Shown here one piece after another: positions 17,979-25,300 of a stretch of DNA of 64,000 nucleotides (position 1 is its first letter; each line of letters starts with the position of its first letter). The notes beneath the pieces are model-generated. The model saw nothing but the letters and a program-made list of their open reading frames with translations, did not search any database and was not told the origin of the DNA. This DNA comes from Sphingomonas citri (lineage in GTDB: Bacteria > Pseudomonadota > Alphaproteobacteria > Sphingomonadales > Sphingomonadaceae). The stretch lies in contig NZ_JAHXZN010000003.1 in NCBI RefSeq assembly GCF_019429485.1, positions 310,001 to 374,000 on the forward strand, given 5' to 3'. Position numbers and translations under genes: made by a program.

Positions 17979-18677
17979 TTACTCCGCCTCGTACTTGATC
18001 TCCAGGTAGCGCCGCTTGGTCGCCAGCGCGTCGAGGTCGCCCTGCGCGAGTTGCTCGCTCGTGGCCGCCAGCTCGCGCTCGATCACGCCGAGCCCCTCGA
18101 CCAGCTGCTGGTCCGGGGTGCGGCCGCCGCGCGCGGTGCGGCGCAGGTCCGGCGGGACGCGCGCATAGTCGCGCACGAAGTCGGGGAGCTGCTCGCCGAT
18201 CAGCCGGCGCATGTCGGCCGCGGCGGGGGAGCCCTCGTCGAGCGCGGCGAGCTGGACGCCGAGCGTGTCGAGCCTTTGCTCGATGCGGTCGACCACCGCC
18301 AGCGCGGGCGCGGGCAGCGCGGGGCGCTGCGCGTCGAGCCAGCGCGCGGTCTGCGCCGGCAGCGCCTTCAGCTCGGAGCGCGCCAGCCGCTCGGGCGTCG
18401 GCACCGGGGTCGCGGGCGCGAAGGCGATCGCCAGCGTCGCCGCCAGCATCACCATGATCGCCGCCACGCCGCCGAACAGCCCGACGCCGAGCAGCGCCGC
18501 CGCCAGCAGGATCGCGCCGTTCACCGCCGCGATCAGCGCCAGCCGCGCCTTCGCCCCACCGCGCCCGCGGCGGGCGCGGCGCTGCACCGTCAGCACGCCG
18601 CGCCCGCTCACCCGGTCCGCCGCGGCGCGCGCGCCGGCGATCGCGGCGTCCGTGTCGTGGCTCGGCGGCAGCGTCAC
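17979..18677 (-). CDS. XpaC-like membrane protein coupled to TelA
   Basis: A 232-residue protein with a basic N-terminus (VQRRARRGRGGAKAR), a double membrane span at about residues 45-90 (LIAAVNGAILLAAALLGVGL and FGGVAAIMVMLAATLAIAF) and a helical C-terminal half rich in Glu, Arg and Leu that could form a coiled coil (VDRIEQRLDTLGVQLAALD, LGVIERELAATSEQLAQ). GTG 18677 overlaps the telA stop as GTGA, so the two are translationally coupled. In Firmicutes a TelA homologue is followed by XpaC, a small membrane protein with similar layout; I infer the same relation. Confidence is higher for the pairing than for the family name. Confidence 0.65.
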   Translation of the reverse strand: MTLPPSHDTDAAIAGARAAADRVSGRGVLTVQRRARRGRGGAKARLALIAAVNGAILLAAALLGVGLFGGVAAIMVMLAATLAIAFAPATPVPTPERLARSELKALPAQTARWLDAQRPALPAPALAVVDRIEQRLDTLGVQLAALDEGSPAAADMRRLIGEQLPDFVRDYARVPPDLRRTARGGRTPDQQLVEGLGVIERELAATSEQLAQGDLDALATKRRYLEIKYEAE

Positions 18678-19879
18678 AGCGCCTCCAGCTTGAACTGCTC
18701 GGCCGGACTGGCGAGGCTGTTGCGCGCCGCGCCCTCGGCGCGTGCTATATAGCCGCGCGACTTGTCGACCTCGCGCCCGAGCGTCTCCACCGTGCTCTTC
18801 ATCGTGTCGAGCGACTTGAGCTTGAACGTGTCGATCGCGTCCATCGTGTCGTAGATGTTCTGGAAGGCGCGCTGCAGCGTCTCCAGCGGGATGGTCGAGG
18901 CCGCGGCCTGCTCGTGGATCGCGGCGGTGTTCTGGCGCAGCAGCTTGCCGGTCGAGTCGATCAGCCCCGCGGTGGTGGCGTTGAGCTGGGTGACCTGCTC
19001 CAGCACCAGCTTCTGGTTGGTCAGCGCCTGCGCCACCGTGACCGCGGTGCGCAGCGCCGCCACGGTGGTGGTGCTGGCGCGGTCGACGCCCTTGATCAGC
19101 TCGACGTTGTTCTTCTTGACCAGGTCGAGCGCGAGATAGCCCTGCACCGTCACCGCCATCTGGGTGAGCAGGTCCTGCGTGCGCTGGCGCGCGTAGAACA
19201 AGGCGGTCTCGCGGATCGCCTTGGCCTTGGCGGGATCGGTGGCGTCGAGCTCGTTGGCCTTGTCCTCCAGGCGCGCGTCCATCGCGCGCGCGAGGTGGAT
19301 CATCTGCTCGAGCCGTCCCATCGAGGCCCACAGGTTGGCGCGCTCGGTGTCGATCGCGGCATTGTCCATCAGCAGCTCGTCCTTGCCCGAGCCGAGGCTG
19401 CGCAGGATCGCGGCGATGTGCGTCTGGCTGCTCTTATAGCCGTCGAAATAGTCGCGCATCTTAGAGCCGAACGGGATCACGCCGAACAGCTTCTGCGGCT
19501 TGGAGAGATTGCCGCGGCGGCCGGGATCGAGTTGCTCGACGGTGCGGCGCAGCTCGGCGAGGTCCTTGCCGACGCCGGCCTCCTTGTCCATCGCGCGCAC
19601 CGGGCGATCGAGGAAGCGGTTGGACTGGCCCGCGGCGTCGCGGATCTCTTTCTGTCCCATCGCGGTGATCGCGTCGACGCGCTTGCCGAACTCGGGTGAG
19701 TTGACGTCCTCGGCGAGCAGCTGGTCGACGAAGGCGTCGACGCGCTTCTCCAGCTCGCTGCGCGTGCCGGGGTCGACGGGCACGAGCCCGGCGGCGCGCT
19801 CGCTGGAGACCGCGGGGACGGGGTCGGGCGGGGTCAGCGTCAGCGCCGGCTCGGTGTCGGTACCGGGGGAGGTCGCCAT
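18674..19879 (-). CDS. TelA/KlaA-like toxic anion resistance family protein
   Basis: The 401-residue soluble helical protein matches the TelA family (PF05816): FVDQLLAEDVNSPEFGKRVD, GLTELGQ-like AITAMGQKEIRDAAGQSNRF, LAELRRTVEQLDPG, LFGVIPFGSKMRDYFDGYKS, SLGSGKDELLMDNAAIDTE, LWASMGRLEQMI and VKKNNVELIKGVDRASTTTV. The family is named for plasmid-borne tellurite resistance but most chromosomal members have other, probably membrane-stress, roles. ATG 19879 is preceded by AAGGAGACGAGC; an upstream in-frame extension is unconserved. It is the first gene of a two-gene unit with the XpaC-like gene. No other ter/kla genes are nearby. Confidence 0.88.
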   Translation of the reverse strand: MATSPGTDTEPALTLTPPDPVPAVSSERAAGLVPVDPGTRSELEKRVDAFVDQLLAEDVNSPEFGKRVDAITAMGQKEIRDAAGQSNRFLDRPVRAMDKEAGVGKDLAELRRTVEQLDPGRRGNLSKPQKLFGVIPFGSKMRDYFDGYKSSQTHIAAILRSLGSGKDELLMDNAAIDTERANLWASMGRLEQMIHLARAMDARLEDKANELDATDPAKAKAIRETALFYARQRTQDLLTQMAVTVQGYLALDLVKKNNVELIKGVDRASTTTVAALRTAVTVAQALTNQKLVLEQVTQLNATTAGLIDSTGKLLRQNTAAIHEQAAASTIPLETLQRAFQNIYDTMDAIDTFKLKSLDTMKSTVETLGREVDKSRGYIARAEGAARNSLASPAEQFKLEAL

Positions 19880-20081
19880 GCTCGTCTCCTTCGTGCGTCG
19901 CGCGCTCTTGTCTCGCGGTGGCGCGCGCTGTTCAAGTGTGTTGTGTATGTAAGACGGTGCGGCGGGCTTGTCGAGGTGGTGGGGCGTGGATCTCACCGCC
20001 GTGGCGGGTAGCCCAGAGCGGCGTCGCCCCCTTCCTCGCGCCGCGTGTCTAGCTTACCTTGAGGGTGCGAGGGGCGGCGAC

Positions 20082-20255
20082 ATGCGGGTGAATTCGGACG
20101 AGGCGATCCGGCGCGGGATGCTGGTGCACCGGCGCTACGGCAGCTGGAACGCGGTTCGCGCGGCGATCGCCGAACGCGAGCGGACATCGCTTTATAGCCA
20201 GGCCGCTGAGCCACAGATGAGCGAACCGCGAAGTTCCGCGCAGCGACGCGGCTGA
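20082..20255 (+). CDS. small hypothetical protein (57 aa)
   Basis: A short frame begins at ATG 20082 after GAGGGGCGGCGAC and encodes 57 residues starting MRVNSDEAIRRGMLVHRRYG. It is basic and helical at the N-terminal half (WNAVRAAIAERERTSLY) and Ser/Arg/Gln-rich at the end. It stops 6 nt before the GTG of the next gene, which supports it as a real small gene co-transcribed with that membrane protein. I do not recognise a family. The longer frame back to 19968 lacks a plausible start region. Confidence 0.45.
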   Translation: MRVNSDEAIRRGMLVHRRYGSWNAVRAAIAERERTSLYSQAAEPQMSEPRSSAQRRG

Positions 20256-20261
20256 TCTCGT

Positions 20262-20999
20262 GTGAACTGGGGCTATCCGCTCCTCGGCACGCTCGTTCTT
20301 CTGTTCCCTGGCCTCTGCGCGTGGCTGGGACTGCGCAGCGGTAGCCGAATCGACTATCTCAGCCCCTTGCCCGACCGGCCGAACTCGACCTCTACCCTTT
20401 TCGTCATCCTCGCCGGCGCGCTACTCGCGCACGTGGTCGGTGCGGGCCTGTTCGCGGTACAAGAGCTTTATTGCCGTCGCGCGCCTTGCCTGCGCCTGCC
20501 CGTCGATCCGAACGTCTACAAGGCCATGCTACGGCATGACCAAGTGTTCGCCGGCACCAGCACAGCGATCGCGCTCGCGCTGCTGTTCTTCACGCTGCTC
20601 GGTCTCCTCAGTGCCGCATCGTTTCAACGGGTCGCGCGATCGGTGCCCCTGTCAGCGGTGATGCGCCCAGAGCTCCACGGCTGGGTCCGCATGATCGCCG
20701 CCGGTACGGCCGACCCCGACAGGCTGGTGATCGCCTCGGTGCTCACGAGGACCGGACACAATGGTCGCTTCGCCGGCTATGAAGGCATCGTGCACCAGTT
20801 CACGCTCGACGAGGATGAGGTGGTGGCCATGATCGTCCTCGCCGAGGCAGATCGCTTCCTCATCGAGATCGGCGACACCGCCGCGTCGCGACATCATGTC
20901 GAGGACCGGTCGATGTCGCTGGTCCAGCTACAGCAGGCGGAGATCGCGAACGTCGCCTTCGACGTGATCGACCTGCGGGCGCTGCGCCAGCCCGCCTGA
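20262..20999 (+). CDS. membrane-anchored protein of unknown function (DUF6338-like?)
   Basis: The 245-residue protein starts at GTG 20262. Three hydrophobic spans lie at about residues 5-25 (LLGTLVLLFPGLCAWLGL), 46-68 (FVILAGALLAHVVGAGLFAV) and 100-122 (TAIALALLFFTLLGLLSAA). A cytosolic mixed domain of about 120 residues follows, with ASVLTRTGHNGRFAGYEGIV and EVVAMIVLAEADRFLIEIG. The layout of N-terminal spans followed by a small beta-rich domain recalls DUF6338 proteins, but that is a weak impression. Codon use is somewhat less GC-biased than in typA next door. It follows a 57-residue gene by 6 nt, so the two probably form a unit. Confidence 0.7.
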   Translation: MNWGYPLLGTLVLLFPGLCAWLGLRSGSRIDYLSPLPDRPNSTSTLFVILAGALLAHVVGAGLFAVQELYCRRAPCLRLPVDPNVYKAMLRHDQVFAGTSTAIALALLFFTLLGLLSAASFQRVARSVPLSAVMRPELHGWVRMIAAGTADPDRLVIASVLTRTGHNGRFAGYEGIVHQFTLDEDEVVAMIVLAEADRFLIEIGDTAASRHHVEDRSMSLVQLQQAEIANVAFDVIDLRALRQPA

Positions 21000-21116
21000 C
21001 CCGTCCCGCCCGCGTGCACCATGCTGCGGCCGCGAAGGCTGGCGCCAGCGCGCGCTTTCGGCTATGCGCGCCGGCGACATCGCCTGCGGCCGCCGCGGGC
21101 CACCTCAGGAATCCGT

Positions 21117-22940
21117 ATGAACCTGCGCAACATCGCCATCATCGCGCACGTCGATCATGGCAAGACGACCCTCGTCGACCAGCTCTTCCGCCAGTCGGGC
21201 ACGTTCCGCGACAACCAGCGCGTCGAGGAGCGCGCGATGGACTCGAACGATCTCGAGAAGGAGCGCGGGATCACCATCCTCGCCAAGCCGACCTCGATCG
21301 TGTGGAACGACACGCGCATCAACATCGTCGACACCCCCGGCCACGCCGACTTCGGCGGCGAGGTGGAGCGCATCCTCTCGATGGTCGACGGCGTGATCCT
21401 GCTGGTCGATTCGTCCGAGGGCGCGATGCCGCAGACCAAGTTCGTCACCGGCAAGGCGCTGGCGCTCGGCCTGCGCCCGATCGTGGTGGTCAACAAGATC
21501 GACCGCGCCGACGAGCGCACCCAGGAAGTGCTCGACGAGGTGTTCGACCTGTTCGTCTCGCTCGAGGCGAACGACGAGCAGCTCGACTTCCCCGTGCTCT
21601 TCGCCTCGGGGCGCAACGGCTATGCCTCGACCGACCCGACCGCGCGCGAGGGCACGCTGACCCCGCTGTTCGAGAAGATCGTCGAGCACGTCCCCGCCCC
21701 CAAGGTCGACCTCGACGCGCCCTTCACCTTCCTGGTGACGCTGCTCGACCGCGACAATTTCCTCGGCCGCATCCTGACTGGCCGGGTCAACTCGGGCGTG
21801 GTCAAGCTCAACCAGCCGATCCACGCGCTCGACAATGACGGCAACGTTGTCGAGGCGGGGCGCGCCTCCAAGCTGATGTCGTTCCACGGGCTGGAGCGCG
21901 TGCCGGTCGAGGAAGCGCGCGCGGGCGAGATCATCAGTCTCGCCGGCCTCACCGTCGCCACCGTGGCGAACACGATCGCCGACACTTCGGTGAGCGAGCC
22001 GCTCCACGCCCAGCCGATCGACCCGCCGACGCTGTCGATGCGCTTCGCGGTGAACGACTCGCCGATGGCGGGGCGCGAGGGCAGCAAGGTGACCAGCCGC
22101 ATGATCCGCGACCGGCTGCTGCGCGAGGCCGAGTCGAACGTCGCGATCAAGGTGACCGAGGCGGCCGATCGCGACAGCTTCGAGGTGGCGGGCCGCGGCG
22201 AGCTCCAGCTCGGCGTGCTGATCGAGACGATGCGCCGCGAGGGCTTCGAGCTCGGCATCAGCCGCCCGCGCGTGCTGTTCGGCGAGGACGAGGACGGCAA
22301 GAAGACCGAGCCGTACGAGACCGTGATCATCGACGTGGACGAGGAATATTCGGGCACGGTCGTCGAGAAGATGAACCTGCGCAAGGCCGAGCTGACCGAC
22401 ATGCGCCCCTCGGGCGGCGGCAAGACCCGCATCACCTTCTCCGCGCCGAGCCGCGGCATGATCGGCTATCACGGCGAGTTCCTGTCGGACACGCGGGGCA
22501 CCGGCATCATGAACCGGCTGTTCGAGAAGTACGGTCCGCACAAGGGCGCGATCGAGGGCCGCAAGAACGGCGTGCTGATCTCCAACGGCGCGGGCGAGGC
22601 GCAGGGCTATGCGCTGGGCCCGCTCGAGGACCGCGGCATCCTCTTCGTCGGCCACGGCGAGGCGCTGTACGAGGGCATGATCATCGGTGAGAACGCCAAG
22701 ACGGACGACCTCGAGGTCAATCCGATGAAGGCGAAGCAGCTCACCAACTTCCGCGCCTCGGGCGGCAAGGACGACGCGATCCGCCTGACCCCGCCGAAGA
22801 AGATGACGCTGGAGCAGGCGATCGCCTATATCGACGACGACGAGATGGTGGAGGTGACGCCCAAGTCGATCCGCCTGCGCAAGCGCTACCTCGACCCGCA
22901 CGAGCGCAAGCGCGCCAGCCGCGCCAAGGTCGCGGCGTAA
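21117..22940 (+). CDS. typA: translational GTPase TypA/BipA
   Basis: TypA/BipA is a ribosome-binding GTPase of the EF-G/LepA group that helps 50S assembly and growth under stress. The 607-residue product has G1 IAHVDHGKTTL (residues 9-19), switch I RAMDSNDLEKERGITI, G3 DTPGHADFGGEVERI, G4 NKIDR, then domains II and III and the BipA-specific C-terminal domain (PSRGMIGYHGEFLSDTRG, GQAEGYAL-like GEAQGYALGPLEDRG, NFRASGGKDDAIRLTPP). Length is normal. ATG 21117 follows TCAGGAATCC; the upstream in-frame stretch has no conservation. A perfect hairpin follows the stop. It appears monocistronic. Confidence 0.97.
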   Translation: MNLRNIAIIAHVDHGKTTLVDQLFRQSGTFRDNQRVEERAMDSNDLEKERGITILAKPTSIVWNDTRINIVDTPGHADFGGEVERILSMVDGVILLVDSSEGAMPQTKFVTGKALALGLRPIVVVNKIDRADERTQEVLDEVFDLFVSLEANDEQLDFPVLFASGRNGYASTDPTAREGTLTPLFEKIVEHVPAPKVDLDAPFTFLVTLLDRDNFLGRILTGRVNSGVVKLNQPIHALDNDGNVVEAGRASKLMSFHGLERVPVEEARAGEIISLAGLTVATVANTIADTSVSEPLHAQPIDPPTLSMRFAVNDSPMAGREGSKVTSRMIRDRLLREAESNVAIKVTEAADRDSFEVAGRGELQLGVLIETMRREGFELGISRPRVLFGEDEDGKKTEPYETVIIDVDEEYSGTVVEKMNLRKAELTDMRPSGGGKTRITFSAPSRGMIGYHGEFLSDTRGTGIMNRLFEKYGPHKGAIEGRKNGVLISNGAGEAQGYALGPLEDRGILFVGHGEALYEGMIIGENAKTDDLEVNPMKAKQLTNFRASGGKDDAIRLTPPKKMTLEQAIAYIDDDEMVEVTPKSIRLRKRYLDPHERKRASRAKVAA

Positions 22941-22942
22941 GG

Positions 22943-22965
22943 GGAGGGGGCGTTTCGCCCCCTCC
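22943..22965 (+). terminator. hairpin after typA, probable terminator
   Basis: A perfect 10-bp stem GGAGGGGGCG / CGCCCCCTCC with a TTT loop begins 2 nt after the typA stop. No T-run follows, which is common for hairpin terminators in high-GC genomes. Confidence 0.6.
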
Positions 22966-23002
22966 GTCGCTTGTCGCACTGGAACGGGCGACGAACACCT
23001 CG

Positions 23003-23166
23003 ATCCTCCCCTCTCAGGGGAGGTGTCAGGCCGTAGGGCCGACGGAGGGGTGACTCGGCCGGTGAGGGACGAGTGACTCACCCCTGGCGATACCCCTCCG
23101 TCAGCGCTGCGCGCTGCCACCTCCCCCTCGCAGCGCTGCGCGCTGCCACCTCCCCCTCGCAGGGGA
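23003..23166. repeat. dispersed palindromic repeat (AGGGGAGGTG...CACCTCCCCC family) with internal tandem duplication
   Basis: The left end reads ATCCTCCCCTCTCAGGGGAG and continues GTGTCAGGCCGTAGGGCCGA; the right end carries CCTCCGTCAGCGCTGCGCGC and TGCCACCTCCCCC. The 29-bp block 23102-23130 is repeated exactly at 23131-23159, giving the right arm twice. A sister copy without the duplication is at 46814-46955. Confidence 0.8.
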
Positions 23167-23251
23167 TGATGTGCGGGCGCTTGCCGAGGCTAAAGCCCAC
23201 CTAGGTTACCGCCATCTTCCGCGCCGCCGGCAAACCGGCTAACGCGGCAGA

Positions 23252-25042
23252 ATGTCCGCCGATTCTGTCCCCTCCGATCCGTCCAGCCACGATGACGTGG
23301 ATCCCACGGGGCTCGCCGCCGGCAAGCAGGCCGAGGGCACGATGGACACCGGCGCCAACGAGCCGATCGAGCGCAGCGGTCTGCATCACTGGCGCGAGAG
23401 CACGATCACCGATCCTGACCTGAACGACCGCGGCGGCGTCTTCTTCGCCGCGATCGAGATGACGCGGATGCCGATGATCCTCACCGATCCCAACCTGGAC
23501 GACAATCCCATCGTCTTCGCCAACAAGGCGTTCCTCGACCTGACCGGCTACGAGGAAGAGGAGATCCTGGGGCGCAACTGCCGCTTCCTCCAGGGCTCGC
23601 AGACCGATCGCAACGCGGTGGCGGAGCTGCGCCACGCGGTCGAGAACAAGTCCGCGGTGGCGCTTGAGCTGCTCAACTATCGCCGCGACGGCACGCCCTT
23701 CTGGAACGCGGTGTTCGTCGGCCCGGTCTACGACACGGGCGGGACGCTGCGCTATTTCTTCGCCAGCCAGCTCGACGTCACGCGCCGGCGCAACACCGAG
23801 CAGTCCTACCGGCAGGCGCAGAAGATGGAGTCGATCGGCCAGCTCACCGCGGGGCTGGCGCACGACTTCAACAACCTGCTCCAGGTGGTCAACGGCAACC
23901 TCGAGCTGGTCGCCACCGCCAAGGATCCCGCGCGCGCGCAGCGCTACGTCGCCGCGGCGCAGTCGGCGGCCGAGCGCGGCGCCAAGCTGACCCGCCAGCT
24001 GCTCGCCTTCGCGCGCAAGACCCGGCTGGAGCCGCGCCCGCTCGACCTGACCCAGCTCGTCTCCGAGTTCAGCGACCTGATCGAGAGCTCGGTCAACAAG
24101 CAGGTCGAGATCCATCTCAGCCTGCGGCGCGGGCTCGCGCCGGTGGTGGTCGATCCCGACCAGCTCGAGATGGCGCTGCTCAACATCGTCAACAACGCGC
24201 GCGACGCCATGCCCGACGGCGGGCTGGTGACGATCGCGACCCGACCGCTCAAGCTCCAGCCGGTCGAGAATGGTGACGGCACCGGCGGCACCGCGCTGCG
24301 CGACGGGGTCGAGCTCGCCGCGGGCGACTATGTCGTGCTCGAGGTGCAGGACGAGGGTCATGGCATGTCGCCCGAGGTGATCGAGCGCGCCACCGAGCCC
24401 TTCTTCACCACCAAGGGCGTCGGCAGCGGCACCGGGCTGGGGCTGGCGATGGCGAGCGGCTTCGTGCGCCAGTCGGGCGGGCGGCTCGAGATCGAGAGCA
24501 GGCCGGGTGAGGGCACCACCGTGCGCATGCTCTTCCCGAGCGGCCACGCCGAGAAGCGGGAGCCGGCCGCGCCCGAGCCGCACGTCGCCGCCAGCGCGAT
24601 CGTCGATCCCGACACCGCGCGGCACATCCTGGTGGTGGAGGACAGCGACGAGGTGCTCGCGATCGCGCGCGAGATCCTCGAGAGCGCGGGCTATCACGTC
24701 TCCACCGCGGCCAACGGCGAGCAGGCGCTGCGGCTGTTCGACGAGATCCACCCGCGGGATCGAGTCGACCTGCTGTTCACCGACCTGGTGATGCCGGGCG
24801 GGATGAACGGGCTGGTGCTGGCCGACGCGGTGGTCGAGCGCGACGCGTCGGTCTCGGTGCTGATGACGACCGGCTACAACGAGGAGCTGGTGATCAACGG
24901 CCCGCGCGCGCGCGCCACCGACGTGCTGAGCAAGCCCTATCGCCGCGCCGAGCTGCTCGACCGCGTCAGCCAGGCGCTCAACCGCCGCGGTGAGCGCGGC
25001 AGCCGGCGCCGACGCTCGGATTTCGGCGCCGCGCAGGTCTGA
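23252..25042 (+). CDS. LOV-domain hybrid histidine kinase (blue-light sensor)
   Basis: The 596-residue soluble sensor has a LOV domain at about residues 60-175, with the flavin-adduct motif GRNCRFLQG (C110) and the FMN-contacting NYRRDGTPFWN. Next come a histidine-kinase phospho-acceptor region KMESIGQLTAGLAHDFNNLL (H204), an ATPase domain with N-box NIVNNARDAM (311-320) and G-boxes DEGHGM and GTGLGLAM, and a C-terminal receiver with VVEDSDE, phospho-acceptor D511 in LLFTDLVMPGG and K561 in SKPY. This order (LOV-HK-REC) is a known blue-light photoreceptor class in alphaproteobacteria. Its receiver could signal to a phosphotransfer partner not seen here. A cyclic-di-GMP gene follows downstream, 258 nt away. 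Confidence 0.95.
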   Translation: MSADSVPSDPSSHDDVDPTGLAAGKQAEGTMDTGANEPIERSGLHHWRESTITDPDLNDRGGVFFAAIEMTRMPMILTDPNLDDNPIVFANKAFLDLTGYEEEEILGRNCRFLQGSQTDRNAVAELRHAVENKSAVALELLNYRRDGTPFWNAVFVGPVYDTGGTLRYFFASQLDVTRRRNTEQSYRQAQKMESIGQLTAGLAHDFNNLLQVVNGNLELVATAKDPARAQRYVAAAQSAAERGAKLTRQLLAFARKTRLEPRPLDLTQLVSEFSDLIESSVNKQVEIHLSLRRGLAPVVVDPDQLEMALLNIVNNARDAMPDGGLVTIATRPLKLQPVENGDGTGGTALRDGVELAAGDYVVLEVQDEGHGMSPEVIERATEPFFTTKGVGSGTGLGLAMASGFVRQSGGRLEIESRPGEGTTVRMLFPSGHAEKREPAAPEPHVAASAIVDPDTARHILVVEDSDEVLAIAREILESAGYHVSTAANGEQALRLFDEIHPRDRVDLLFTDLVMPGGMNGLVLADAVVERDASVSVLMTTGYNEELVINGPRARATDVLSKPYRRAELLDRVSQALNRRGERGSRRRRSDFGAAQV

Positions 25043-25068
25043 CTCGCGCGACCGTCGCAGTCGCGGGC

Positions 25069-25082
25069 TTGATCGTGATCAA
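25069..25082 (+). promoter_or_regulatory. perfect FNR/FixK-type box
   Basis: TTGATCGTGATCAA matches the FNR consensus TTGAT-N4-ATCAA exactly, and also the extended FixK form TTGATC-N2-GATCAA. It lies in the 258-bp gap between the LOV kinase and the GGDEF-EAL gene. A TATAAA at 25145-25150 would put a start site near 25157, about 81-82 bp from the box centre, which is compatible with class I activation. That placement is inference. Confidence 0.6.
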
Positions 25083-25193
25083 TCTAGCGGCGCGTCATCG
25101 CCGTTACGCCGCTCGCCGGCGGCGCTCATCGCGGCCAGCGTTGGTATAAACGGCTTAACGCTGAGCGTTCAGGATAGGGCTTGCTTTGGTTGC

Positions 25194-25212
25194 TTCACGG
25201 AAACTCCGTGAA
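25194..25212 (+). promoter_or_regulatory. inverted repeat in the GGDEF-EAL leader
   Basis: TTCACGG-AAACT-CCGTGAA is a perfect 7-bp inverted repeat with a 5-nt spacer, about 90 nt before the start codon. It could be an operator half-site pair or a small leader hairpin. It is set in an unusually AT-rich stretch for this genome (25141-25240). Confidence 0.45.
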
Positions 25213-25300
25213 ATCCTGTAAATTACTCATTTCGACGAGACGTGGGCCGAACCGCGGCGGCGCTATTGGTTTCGTAAACTGTTGCTGGCACGACTCGCCC

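Noticed and set aside
18674..19879. TelA as proof of tellurite resistance
   Set aside because: Most chromosomal members have no shown link to tellurite and no other ter or kla genes are present, so only the family is reported.
23102..23159. Two exact 29-bp repeats that could be taken for a CRISPR
   Set aside because: The units are directly adjacent with no spacer, only two exist, and they lie inside a dispersed palindromic repeat. No cas gene is near.
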